A stretch of DNA of 9,901 bases from Alphaproteobacteria bacterium (GCA_013152625.1 JAADFY010000013.1:1-9901), one strand, 5' to 3'; positions 1 through 6,924 are shown, numbered from the stretch's first letter. Notes: generated from the sequence alone by a model not told the origin. Translations and numbers: made by a program.

Positions 1-357
1 CCCGATCCGCCGGGCGGCAATGGTGCCGGTCCCTTCGAGCAAATCCATGCGGGTGCGCAGCACCGCATTGGCCCGTTGTGAACGGGCAAGGTCGGTTTGC
101 AGAGTTTTTATGGTTCGCGAATTGGGCAGCAAAGTCCCGGCTTCAGCCCTGGTTTCATGCAATACGGCAAGCCAGCCCGGGGGCACGCCGGCGGCCAGAT
201 TTCCCGCCAGTACCGCAACCCCGAAGGCGGCCACCGCCGCCACCCCCCAGCCAAAAACGTCCGACCGCCGCAACACGGAGACGCCGGCACTTCCGGCGCT
301 GGTGCCCGTCAAGTTGTCTGATCTGGTGCTCTGCGCCAATTTCCGCTCGCCCGCCAC
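1..357 (-). CDS. N-terminal part of an unrecognised membrane-anchored coiled-coil protein (cut by window edge)
   Basis: An open frame runs from a GTG at 357-355 to the window edge with no stop, giving 119 codons. An in-frame TAA lies a few codons upstream of the GTG, and a GAGG sits 11 bases before it, which supports this start; TTG at 321-319 is an alternative. Residues 1-34 are polar and carry an RR pair. Residues 35-57 form a hydrophobic Ala/Val/Gly-rich stretch typical of a single membrane anchor. Residues 80-108 are a charged, Leu-spaced segment that looks like the start of a coiled coil, and the fragment ends in IAARRIG. The expected topology is a short cytoplasmic N-terminus and a periplasmic coiled coil. 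I do not recognise the family. It is divergent from glmU, so the 118-base gap must serve both directions. Confidence 0.6.
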   Translation of the reverse strand, partial: MAGERKLAQSTRSDNLTGTSAGSAGVSVLRRSDVFGWGVAAVAAFGVAVLAGNLAAGVPPGWLAVLHETRAEAGTLLPNSRTIKTLQTDLARSQRANAVLRTRMDLLEGTGTIAARRIG

Positions 358-475
358 TCGCGAATCACCCTCAAGTTATGTTGGTATTGGGCCTGCAATT
401 TATGTATTTGCCAACATGTTATGGCCATAAATTCGGGTCCATAAACAACCCTATCTCCGGGGCGGCGCATATACG
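358..475. promoter_or_regulatory. Divergent upstream region between the coiled-coil gene and glmU
   Basis: This AT-richer 118-base gap must hold the promoters for the minus-strand gene at 357 and for the glmU-glmS transcription unit. I see no clean -35/-10 pair with 16-18 base spacing for glmU, and no strong ribosome-binding site just before its ATG. Bases 413-428 consist of two adjacent 8-bp palindromes, AACATGTT and ATGGCCAT. The 17-base string at 412-428 occurs again inside glmS. This is assigned as regulatory by position only. Confidence 0.4.
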
Positions 476-1924
476 ATGACTGATTTGCTGACAATTATTC
501 TTGCAGCAGGCGAGGGGACGCGAATGAATTCGTCGCGTCCCAAGGTCATGCACGAGATCGGCTCACTGCCCATGATCGGCCATGTATTGCACGCCTCGAT
601 CTCGGCGGGGGCCGACCAGTGCATTGTCGTTGTTGGCCCATCGCCCGATCCCGGCGTTGACCTGTTAGGGGCCATGGAAACCGAAATGCGGTTTTTCGCC
701 AACCACGAGGCCACCCGGAAATTTGTTGAAATTGCCGATCCCACCGCCCGGGTCATCGAACAGACCGAACGGCTGGGCACCGGCCATGCCATCAAGGTGG
801 CAAAGCCGGGTTGGACCGCTTTTGAGGGCAACATCGTGGTCCTGTTCGGCGACAATCCGCTCATTCGCCCCGAAACCATCCGCTCGGTGACGGACCGGCT
901 GGATTCAGGGGCCGACATGACCGTGCTCGGGTTTGAAACCGTTACGCCCCGGGGCTATGGAAGGTTACTGCTCAAGGGCGACCGGCTGGTGGATATTCGC
1001 GAAGAACGCGACGCCAACGAGGCGGAACGCGCGATCACCCTGTGCAATTCAGGGGTCATGGGGTTCAAGTCGTGGGTTCTCGGTGATCTGATCAACGCCG
1101 TTGAACCCAAAAACAAGCAGGGTGAGTTTTACCTCACCGACACCGTGGCCGCCGCCAACAAACGCTCTTTGAATGTGGAAATGGCCCTGGCCAGTGAAAC
1201 GGAAGTGGCCGGGGTGAATTCTCGGGCCCAGCTTGCCGCAGCCGAAGGGTTGTTTCAGGCCCGGCGCCGGGCGGAAATGATGGATGCCGGCGTTTCGCTG
1301 GTTGATCCGGGTTCGGTGTTTTTTGCCGACGATACCCAGGTGGCCCGCGATGTGACCATTGAGCCCAATGTATGGTTCGGGCGCAATGTGACCATCGATC
1401 AGGGCGCGACCATTCGCGCATTTTCCCATGTGGAAGGCGCCCATGTTGGCCGGGGCGCTTCGGTGGGCCCGTTTGCCCGATTGCGCCCGGGGGCCAATAT
1501 TGGCGAGGATGCAAGGGTGGGAAACTTTGTCGAAGTCAAGAAATCAAATGTGGGACGCGAGGCCAAGGTCAACCATCTTGCCTATGTGGGCGACACCGAT
1601 ATCGGCGCCCGGGCCAATATCGGCGCCGGTACAATCATGTGCAACTATGACGGGGTCAACAAACATCGCACCACAATCGGTGAAGATGCGTTCATCGGTT
1701 CCAACGCGTCGCTGGTGGCACCGGTAACCATTGAAGAAGGTGCCTATGTTGGCTCGGGCAGTGTTGTCACCCGGGACGTGCCGGCCAAGGCGCTGGCCAT
1801 TGGTCGCGCCCGCCAGGTCAACAAACAAGGATTCGCCACTGTGCTAAAAGAACGTGCGCTGGCGAAAAAACGGGCCGGTCGACCACAAAAAACTCCCTCC
1901 AGACGATCGGTAAAACAGACCTGA
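476..1924 (+). CDS. glmU: Bifunctional N-acetylglucosamine-1-phosphate uridyltransferase / glucosamine-1-phosphate acetyltransferase
   Basis: GlmU carries out the last two steps to UDP-GlcNAc in the cytoplasm: acetylation of glucosamine-1-phosphate from acetyl-CoA, then uridylyl transfer from UTP. The N-terminal pyrophosphorylase domain (about 1-230) shows the nucleotide-binding signature LAAGEGTRM (9-17) with PK at 22-23, QTERLGTGHA (96-105), GDNPL (125-129) and GEFYLTD (216-222). The left-handed beta-helix acetyltransferase domain (about 255-455) has many hexapeptide repeats, with VNHLAYVGD (365-373; H367 is the likely catalytic base) and NIGAGTIMCNYDG (381-393). At 482 aa it exceeds the usual ~450-456 because of a basic Lys/Arg tail after about 455. 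The ATG at 476 fits the family start exactly. glmS begins 3 bases after its stop, so the two are surely co-transcribed. Confidence 0.98.
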   Translation: MTDLLTIILAAGEGTRMNSSRPKVMHEIGSLPMIGHVLHASISAGADQCIVVVGPSPDPGVDLLGAMETEMRFFANHEATRKFVEIADPTARVIEQTERLGTGHAIKVAKPGWTAFEGNIVVLFGDNPLIRPETIRSVTDRLDSGADMTVLGFETVTPRGYGRLLLKGDRLVDIREERDANEAERAITLCNSGVMGFKSWVLGDLINAVEPKNKQGEFYLTDTVAAANKRSLNVEMALASETEVAGVNSRAQLAAAEGLFQARRRAEMMDAGVSLVDPGSVFFADDTQVARDVTIEPNVWFGRNVTIDQGATIRAFSHVEGAHVGRGASVGPFARLRPGANIGEDARVGNFVEVKKSNVGREAKVNHLAYVGDTDIGARANIGAGTIMCNYDGVNKHRTTIGEDAFIGSNASLVAPVTIEEGAYVGSGSVVTRDVPAKALAIGRARQVNKQGFATVLKERALAKKRAGRPQKTPSRRSVKQT

Positions 1925-1927
1925 ATC

Positions 1928-3757
1928 ATGTGTGGCATAGTTGGCATAGTCGGCACGGGCCCGGTGGCAAATCGTCTGCATGATGCGTTGCAGCGGCTGG
2001 AATATCGCGGCTATGACAGCGCCGGGGTCGCCACTCTGGAGCCCGACGGCACCCTGGTGCGGCGCCGGGCCGAGGGAAAGCTGGCCAACCTGTCGGCCAG
2101 GCTGGAAAAAGACCCCCTTGCCGGTGCGATTGGCATCGGTCACACCCGCTGGGCCACCCATGGGGCCCCCACCGAGGCCAATGCCCACCCCCATATGAGC
2201 GCTTCGGTTGCGGTGGTTCACAATGGCATTATCGAGAACTTTGCCGCCCTGCGCGATGAACTGGCCGCAACCGGGTATCCCGCCAGAACCGAAACCGATA
2301 CCGAAATCGTTACCCTGTCGGTTACCCGTGAACTGGATCGCGGCGCCACCCCCGGGCAAGCGGTTGCAAAAGTTCTGCCGCAGCTCAAAGGCGCGTTTGC
2401 GCTGGCTTTTCTGTTTCGCGGGTTTGACGATTTGCTCATTGCCGCCCGTCAGGGATCGCCGCTGGCCATTGGCCACGGGCGCGGCGAGATGTTTATTGGT
2501 TCTGATGCGTTTGCGCTGGCCCCGTTTACCGCCAAAATCACCTACCTCGAAGAAGGCGACAGGGCCGAAATCCATCGCGACGGCATGACCATCTTTGACG
2601 TGAACGGTAAACCCGTCGACCGGGAACAGCACCTGTCGGCGGCATCCGCTCTTATGGTCGACAAAGGCAATCACCGCCATTTCATGTCCATGGAGATCGA
2701 CCAGCAACCCGAAGCGGTCTCCCATACCCTTGCCCACTATCTGGACATGGCCAACAACAAGGTGGACCTGCGCGAACAACTGCCTTTTGATCTGGCGGGC
2801 CCGGATCGGCTGACCATAACCGCCTGCGGCACGGCCTTCTATGCGGGGCTGGTGGCCAAATACTGGTTTGAACGATATGCCCGCCTGCCGGTGGATGTGG
2901 ATGTGGCCTCCGAGTTCCGGTATCGGGAGCCGCCGCTGGAAAAGGGCGGCGTTTCGCTGGTTATCTCCCAATCGGGGGAGACCGCCGATACCCTGGCCGC
3001 CCTTCGATATGCCCGGGCGGCCGGTCAACATGTTATGGCCATGGTCAATGTGGCGGAATCCACTATTGCCCGGGAAAGCGATGTCATTTTCCCCACCCTG
3101 TGCGGGCCGGAAATCGGCGTCGCCTCAACCAAGGCGTTTACCTCGCAGTTGGCGGCCCTAGGGGCGCTGGTGGTGGCATTCGGGCGGGCGCGCGGACACA
3201 TCAAGCCCCGGGCCGAAGCGAAAATGGTGGCGGCCCTGACCGGGTTGCCCGGCGCCCTAAGCGAGGCTCTTAAAGCCGATGGCCATATTGAAGCGGTCGC
3301 CCGGGTTTTAAGCCGGGCCGGTGATGTGCTTTATATCGGGCGCGGAACCGCGTTTCCGTTGGCCCTCGAAGGGGCGTTAAAACTCAAGGAACTGTCTTAC
3401 ATTCATGCGGAGGCCTATCCCGCCGGCGAACTCAAGCACGGGCCCATTGCCCTGATCGATGAGGGCATGCCGGTGGTGGTGGTGGCCACAACCGACGAAC
3501 TGATGGAAAAAACCATTTCCAACATGCACGAAGTGGCCGCCCGGGGCGCGAAAATCATTCTGATCACCGACAGGCAGGGGGCAGCCCTGGCCGGCAACGA
3601 TGTGGCCGAGATCATCGTGGTGCCCCGGGTCGACCCGTTCGTGGCGCCCATCGTCAACGCGGTGGCAGTGCAGTTGCTGGCCTATCATACCGCGGTGCAT
3701 ATGGGCACCGATGTGGATCAGCCGCGCAATCTGGCCAAGTCGGTCACCGTTGAATAG
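1928..3757 (+). CDS. glmS: Glutamine--fructose-6-phosphate aminotransferase (isomerizing)
   Basis: GlmS is the first committed step of amino-sugar synthesis, converting fructose-6-phosphate plus glutamine to glucosamine-6-phosphate plus glutamate. The protein begins MCGIVGIVG, so the glutaminase nucleophile Cys is exposed once Met is removed. The class-II amidotransferase domain (about 2-220) has GHTRWATHG (71-79) and HNGIIENF (98-105). Two SIS domains follow, with CGTAFYAG (300-307), ISQSGETADT (346-355) and ASTKAF (399-404), then KELSYIHAE (487-495), ELKHGP (501-506) and the family C-terminus DQPRNLAKSVTVE. E488, H504 and K604 match the known isomerase residues. Length (609 aa) is normal. 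The linker motif reads HFMSMEIDQQ where most homologues I recall have Lys-Glu-Ile. The start lies 3 bases after glmU with no strong ribosome-binding site, which suggests translational coupling. Confidence 0.98.
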   Translation: MCGIVGIVGTGPVANRLHDALQRLEYRGYDSAGVATLEPDGTLVRRRAEGKLANLSARLEKDPLAGAIGIGHTRWATHGAPTEANAHPHMSASVAVVHNGIIENFAALRDELAATGYPARTETDTEIVTLSVTRELDRGATPGQAVAKVLPQLKGAFALAFLFRGFDDLLIAARQGSPLAIGHGRGEMFIGSDAFALAPFTAKITYLEEGDRAEIHRDGMTIFDVNGKPVDREQHLSAASALMVDKGNHRHFMSMEIDQQPEAVSHTLAHYLDMANNKVDLREQLPFDLAGPDRLTITACGTAFYAGLVAKYWFERYARLPVDVDVASEFRYREPPLEKGGVSLVISQSGETADTLAALRYARAAGQHVMAMVNVAESTIARESDVIFPTLCGPEIGVASTKAFTSQLAALGALVVAFGRARGHIKPRAEAKMVAALTGLPGALSEALKADGHIEAVARVLSRAGDVLYIGRGTAFPLALEGALKLKELSYIHAEAYPAGELKHGPIALIDEGMPVVVVATTDELMEKTISNMHEVAARGAKIILITDRQGAALAGNDVAEIIVVPRVDPFVAPIVNAVAVQLLAYHTAVHMGTDVDQPRNLAKSVTVE

Positions 3758-3791
3758 ATTGCCCGGGCCGGAGGGGTCACCCACGGCCACC

Positions 3792-4556
3792 GTGAACATG
3801 ATGTGGATCGGGCCACGGCTTGGCCCCGTCGAACAGATGTCGCTTATTTCATTCCTGAAGGCCGGTCACCGGGTGATTCTGCATGCCTATGATGATGTTG
3901 CGGGCGTGCCGGCGGGGGTGGAAATTGCCGACGGCAACCCAACCGTACCCCGAAATGCCATGGAAAAGCTGCGCTACCGGGATACCGGGTCCTATGCGCT
4001 GGGGTCGAACTATTTCCGGTTTTGTCTGCAAAAGGCCGGCGCGGGCATATGGGCCGATACCGACATGATCTGCTTGGGGCCCATCGGGACCGAAGAACAC
4101 ATATTCGGCTGGGAAAGCGAGCGGTTTATCAATGGCGCCATCCTGAGGTTGCCGGAAAACTCGCCGATCATTGCCGACATGCTGGGGGTGTTTGAGCCGG
4201 GGGTGCTGCCGGAATGGCTGCCGGCTGGAAAACGGATATTCTGGCAAATCGCCGCCCGGCTCGGGCGCCGGTTTACCCCCGCTGATCTGCCCCACGGCAT
4301 TGCCGGCCCCAAAGGGATCACGGCGCTGGTGACGCGGCACAATCTTGGGCGCTATGCCGCGCCGCCGCCGGTCTATTATCCGCTGCATCCGCGCAAGGCG
4401 ACAACAATATTCGAGCCGGGCACGTCACTTGACGAGTTTGTCCGCGAAGAAACAAAAACCATTCACCTGTGGAATGAAAAACTGGGTGAACGCAAACAGG
4501 AGCGCCCGCCGGTTGACTCGATTCTGGGGCAATTAAGGCGCTTGTTCGGGGTTTAA
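3792..4556 (+). CDS. GT32-like glycosyltransferase with DXD motif (Gly_transf_sug type)
   Basis: The 254-aa product resembles the small bacterial glycosyltransferases with a DXD sugar-binding region (family GT32, alpha-1,4-glycosyltransferase/Och1-like). It starts NMMWIGPRL, then has a polar region with YALGSNYFRF (68-77), a GIWADTDM stretch whose DTD (89-91) is the probable metal/nucleotide-sugar site, and a C-terminal IHLWNEKL (224-231), matching the closing motif of this family. No membrane segment is visible, so it should be cytoplasmic. I chose the GTG at 3792 because a GGAGGGG lies at 3770-3776, though its 15-base spacing is long; ATG at 3798 or 3801 is also possible. The gene begins 34 bases after glmS, so it may ride on the glmU-glmS transcript. 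Donor and acceptor cannot be read from the sequence. Its stop overlaps the stop of the opposing ATP-grasp gene. Confidence 0.82.
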   Translation: MNMMWIGPRLGPVEQMSLISFLKAGHRVILHAYDDVAGVPAGVEIADGNPTVPRNAMEKLRYRDTGSYALGSNYFRFCLQKAGAGIWADTDMICLGPIGTEEHIFGWESERFINGAILRLPENSPIIADMLGVFEPGVLPEWLPAGKRIFWQIAARLGRRFTPADLPHGIAGPKGITALVTRHNLGRYAAPPPVYYPLHPRKATTIFEPGTSLDEFVREETKTIHLWNEKLGERKQERPPVDSILGQLRRLFGV

Positions 4557-5416
4557 TACGGCAAACTGGCGTCCGGCAGACGATCCGGGCACAACGCGCC
4601 CAGGCGCTGGTCAAACTCGGGCGGGTCCATTTTCAGGTGGCCGGACAGGGGATAAAAGGTGATCTCGCCAAATCTCGGATGTTCGCCCAGATCATAAAAA
4701 TCCACCCGCACGAACGGAAACGGCGCGCTCAGCAATTCAGCGGCCGCGATCATTTTGTCCAGGGCCGGTGGTTTCGGCATGGGCCGATCGGGCTGCAGCA
4801 TACCAATTCTAATAGTTCCATCATAGATTTGCCAGGTGCGGTCGTAACTTTCAAATCTTGGGCCGTTCTTCCTGCCGCTGACATGCCGGATTAATTCGAC
4901 CCGTCCGTCGAACACGAGAAACTTCAAATCATCGGGGGAGGCATCCCCGCCCAGGAACGGTTCCACCAGCACTTTTGGCTCGATGCCGCGATATCCCCAT
5001 TCACAGTTTTTGCGTCCATACGGCATCGACAGCCAGCGCTTGAATTTCCTGTCGATCAGATCCCAGTCCTTGTCCGCATCTGTCATGACAAAATGCATGC
5101 GTCCGCTGGCATGATTGGTCTTGATGACATAAGGGGTCGGCCAGGTGCGCTGATCACGCGGCGGCAGCGTGCGCCCGACATAAAGATTTGGCGTTATCCA
5201 TTCTTCGCCCAGCGCCCCACCGACAATTGTTTTTGCCGTCACCTTGTCCGTCACCCGTGACATGACCGGCGAGCGCCAGGTCAGTTTTGCAACCTGAATA
5301 TGCTCGGTATATCGTTTCGGTGTCTTCAGATCGGGCCAGCGGCCCATTTTGGCCCGATAGCGCAACCCGACCCAGAAATATGCAAGCGGGTTCGCTTTAC
5401 GCGCCGGTTTTGTCAC
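4553..5416 (-). CDS. TupA-like ATP-grasp protein
   Basis: The 287-aa protein matches what I know of the TupA-like ATP-grasp family (Pfam ATPgrasp_TupA), named for a Bacillus gene of teichuronopeptide synthesis and commonly found in surface-polysaccharide clusters. Visible marks are the N-terminal KRYTEHIQVAKLTWRSP region (34-50), VTDKVTAK (55-62), IGEE-like ALGEEWITP (68-76), VIKTNHASG (97-105), DDLKFLVFDG (162-171), RVDFYD (237-242) and GEITFYPLSG (250-259). Such enzymes are expected to use ATP to form an amide or peptide-like bond; the substrate here is unknown. No signal or membrane segment is seen, so it should be cytoplasmic. The GTG start at 5416-5414 has no ribosome-binding site of its own but overlaps the TGA of the upstream gene as GTGA, pointing to translational coupling. 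The stop overlaps that of the convergent glycosyltransferase. Confidence 0.85.
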   Translation of the reverse strand: MTKPARKANPLAYFWVGLRYRAKMGRWPDLKTPKRYTEHIQVAKLTWRSPVMSRVTDKVTAKTIVGGALGEEWITPNLYVGRTLPPRDQRTWPTPYVIKTNHASGRMHFVMTDADKDWDLIDRKFKRWLSMPYGRKNCEWGYRGIEPKVLVEPFLGGDASPDDLKFLVFDGRVELIRHVSGRKNGPRFESYDRTWQIYDGTIRIGMLQPDRPMPKPPALDKMIAAAELLSAPFPFVRVDFYDLGEHPRFGEITFYPLSGHLKMDPPEFDQRLGALCPDRLPDASLPY

Positions 5417-6027
5417 CAGGAAAAATCAGTGGCGGTGCCGGCAAAACTGGCTTGCAGGGCCCCCGGGTCGGCAACACCGGACTGGGCGCGCACAGCCTCA
5501 TCAATGCGCCGGGCGGCATGGTATCCCTGTGCTGAAAATGGCGTCGGCTCGGCGTTGAACATGCGTGCATACGCCTCGGAAAACCCGGCAAAACCGGGTT
5601 GCTCCTCCAACGGCACTTCGCCGGGCATAAGCAACGTGGCAACACCGCGCGCCTCCAGCGCCATGATCAGTCCGGCCTGGCTGGCGGGGGAATACACCAC
5701 CACAATATCGGCCTCCAGCACCACCGGGCCAAGGGGGGCAGTCTCAACGAACAAATTCACATAGACATCCAGTCCACCCAGATGACCATCGGACTCCTCG
5801 TTGGCGTGGGCATCACGCTCGGTGGTTGCGAGCATGAAACCTTGACGAAACGCATTGAAGTCCTCTTCGGCGGCGCCAGCGGCCGGGGCAAGAATAGCCA
5901 CATCAAACCGGTGGGCCAGGGCTGCCGACCCGGCAAACAACAAAGATGCAACCACAGTGAATATGGCGGCAACGGCCTTGATCGCGACACCGCTGGCGGG
6001 GGTCCGTCGGGATATCTGTTCGTACAT
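5413..6027 (-). CDS. Small secreted protein resembling a shortened type-1 periplasmic binding protein
   Basis: The 204-aa product has an N-terminal signal peptide: RR at 7-8, hydrophobic stretch about 17-36, predicted cleavage after ALA (36-38). The mature part begins FDVAILAP, then an acidic helix DFNAFRQGFMLA (56-67). EADIVVVYSP (105-114) is followed by a helix and a strand ending LLMP. The C-terminal segment runs from FSEAYARMFNAEP (149-161) through QGYHAARRIDEAVRA (167-181) to DPGALQASFAG. This order looks like the first and last parts of a branched-chain amino-acid-type binding protein (about 370-400 aa) with the middle missing. The frame is intact and the codon use ordinary, so it does not look decayed. 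ATG at 6027 is preferred over TTG at 6039 because GGAG (forward 6034-6037) lies 6 bases upstream of it. No ABC permease or ATPase gene is in the window. The family assignment is by eye. Confidence 0.72.
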   Translation of the reverse strand: MYEQISRRTPASGVAIKAVAAIFTVVASLLFAGSAALAHRFDVAILAPAAGAAEEDFNAFRQGFMLATTERDAHANEESDGHLGGLDVYVNLFVETAPLGPVVLEADIVVVYSPASQAGLIMALEARGVATLLMPGEVPLEEQPGFAGFSEAYARMFNAEPTPFSAQGYHAARRIDEAVRAQSGVADPGALQASFAGTATDFSW

Positions 6028-6033
6028 GAAATT

Positions 6034-6037
6034 CTCC
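6034..6037 (-). promoter_or_regulatory. Ribosome-binding site deciding the start of the small secreted protein
   Basis: On the minus strand GGAG lies 6 bases before the ATG at 6027-6025. An in-frame TTG at 6039-6037 overlaps this site and so is unlikely to be the start. Confidence 0.7.
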
Positions 6038-6096
6038 AATTGGTCTGTTCAGGCGCGAGCCACCGACGGTCCCCAGCCTGCCGGCACGTGGTCATT

Positions 6097-6125
6097 TACA
6101 TACCGCTAACCAACCGGGCACGCAA
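6097..6125 (-). promoter_or_regulatory. Possible promoter for the secreted-protein / ATP-grasp pair
   Basis: Read on the minus strand, TTGCGT (forward 6120-6125) and TATGTA (forward 6097-6102) are separated by exactly 17 bases. Each matches only about half of the sigma-70 consensus, so the call is weak. Transcription would start about 60 bases before the ATG at 6027. The first GCTAACC repeat (6105-6111) falls between the two hexamers and the other two lie upstream, as expected for regulator sites acting on this promoter. Confidence 0.3.
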
Positions 6126-6176
6126 ATTGCTAACCAGCGCCGTAAGCGATTGGCTAACCGACCTTTAAGCAAATGG
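6105..6176. repeat. Three GCTAACC direct repeats at exact 24-bp spacing
   Basis: GCTAACC occurs at 6105-6111, 6129-6135 and 6153-6159, each starting 24 bases after the last. The rest of each unit is less conserved. A second shared patch (GCAAAT in units 1 and 3, GCGATT in unit 2) falls near the end of each unit, so the units look like diverged copies of one 24-mer or a two-part binding site. They lie between the minus-strand secreted-protein gene and the plus-strand beta-barrel gene. An array of operator sites is the likeliest role; which direction they control is not known. Confidence 0.6.
6154..6168. promoter_or_regulatory. Possible CtrA-type box (CTAA-N7-TTAA)
   Basis: CTAA at 6154-6157 and TTAA at 6165-6168 are separated by 7 bases. 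This matches the alphaproteobacterial CtrA full site TTAA-N7-TTAA with one mismatch, and it overlaps the third GCTAACC repeat. The other two repeats lack the second half-site, so a chance match is quite possible. Confidence 0.25.
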
Positions 6177-6384
6177 TTGCCATTTCGCCCCCGCACTCCA
6201 ACATCAAACCAGTGCCTTGCTGGCAAAGTTGCGGATCATCTGTCCGCACATAACCAGAAAAAGCGCGCGTTCGAATGGGCACGGGTTGTCGGGGAAGAGG
6301 CCTTGTTTCGCCAGGGCCGGGTGACCGCGGTGCAATAATCAAGGACGGCCAATCAGGCGTAGCTGGCCGCTGAAAGGAGTAGGT

Positions 6385-6924
6385 ATGAATATCTTGCAAA
6401 AAGTGACTTTGGCGGCCGCCGTTCTGGGGTTGACCGCAACCGGGGCAACGGGTGCCGAAATTCTCGGAAAACAGCCCGGCAGTGCCCCAACCATCGACTA
6501 TCGGGCGCCCATGTCTGTCTGGAACGGCATTTATGGCGGTGTTTCCGCTGTTGGCGTCATGACCAACCCGGACAACCAGTGGGGCCTGTCGGGCACCGTG
6601 GGTGTCAATACCGGCTTTGACTTTGTCCTGCTTGGCGGGGAAGTCTCGATTGTCGGCCTGAACGACGGCGGCGCATTCACCGCTCAGGGCCAGGCCCTGG
6701 TCCGTGGCGGCGTAATCCTTAGCGATACCGTGGTCGTGTACGGAACCGCTGGCCTTGCCCGGGAGTTTGCCGGCGGCAATGACAATTTCGGCCTGCTTGG
6801 CGCCGGGATGGAATTGGCAGTCAGCAACGATGTAACCGTTCGGGGCCAGTACCTGTATGCCAATGAACTTGGCGGCGGCGCCGACCAGCAACAGGTCAGC
6901 GTCGGGGCATTCATGAAATTCTAG
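6385..6924 (+). CDS. Small outer-membrane beta-barrel protein (Omp25/RopB-like), first paralogue
   Basis: The 179-aa precursor has a signal peptide (K6, hydrophobic 7-19, likely cleavage after about residue 23 in the ATGA region). The mature chain of about 155 aa is rich in Gly and in alternating hydrophobic/polar residues typical of outer-membrane strands, and ends in Phe (AFMKF), the usual signal for the BAM assembly machinery. The WNGIYGGVSAVGV stretch (46-58) matches the W-x-G-x-Y-x-G opening of Omp25-type barrels, and VVVYGTAGLA (116-125) matches their central strands. ATG at 6385 is well supported by AAAGGAG 5 bases before it. It is shorter than typical Omp25 relatives (about 200 aa or more), fitting a barrel of about eight strands with short loops. 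It is followed by a terminator and is probably transcribed alone. The specific function is unknown. Confidence 0.8.
   Translation: MNILQKVTLAAAVLGLTATGATGAEILGKQPGSAPTIDYRAPMSVWNGIYGGVSAVGVMTNPDNQWGLSGTVGVNTGFDFVLLGGEVSIVGLNDGGAFTAQGQALVRGGVILSDTVVVYGTAGLAREFAGGNDNFGLLGAGMELAVSNDVTVRGQYLYANELGGGADQQQVSVGAFMKF

Larger units (their letters stand above)
6028..6384. other. 357-base divergent intergenic region
   Basis: This gap separates the secreted-protein gene (leftward) from the first beta-barrel gene (rightward). It holds the GCTAACC repeats and the weak leftward promoter listed separately. Just before the beta-barrel gene there is an inverted repeat, CGGCCA (6346-6351) and TGGCCG (6364-6369), with a 12-base loop. 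AAAGGAG at 6373-6379 lies 5 bases before the ATG at 6385. The hairpin next to the ribosome-binding site could affect translation or message stability. I found no convincing rightward promoter. Short open frames here have no family resemblance and are not called. Confidence 0.5.

Noticed and set aside
391..414. Sigma-54 promoter (TTGGCA ... TTGCA, minus strand)
   Set aside because: The distance between the two elements is about 4 bases too long for a -24/-12 promoter.
1844..3031. Long minus-strand open frame (395 codons) opposite glmU end and glmS
   Set aside because: It is fully antisense to glmS, which is certain from its motifs. The translation is Gly/Arg/His-rich with no family resemblance, as expected for a shadow frame in GC-rich DNA.
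3600..3791. N-terminal extension of the GT32-like gene into glmS
   Set aside because: This part overlaps the certain C-terminal coding sequence of glmS in another frame and is Trp/Pro/Ser/Arg-rich. The protein resembles its family only from the NMMWIGP segment on.
5413..6027. Pseudogene remnant of a full binding protein
   Set aside because: The frame is intact, with a good signal peptide, a good ribosome-binding site and a coupled downstream gene, which argues for a maintained short protein. A past internal deletion cannot be excluded.
5599..6168. Plus-strand open frame (189 codons) opposite the secreted-protein gene
   Set aside because: It is antisense to a frame with a clear signal peptide and coupled downstream gene; its composition (Gly, His, Gln, Arg) is that of a shadow frame.
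6105..6176. CRISPR array or replication iterons from the 24-bp repeats
   Set aside because: Only 7 bases are strictly conserved in each unit, there are only three units, and neither cas genes nor a replication initiator gene is near.
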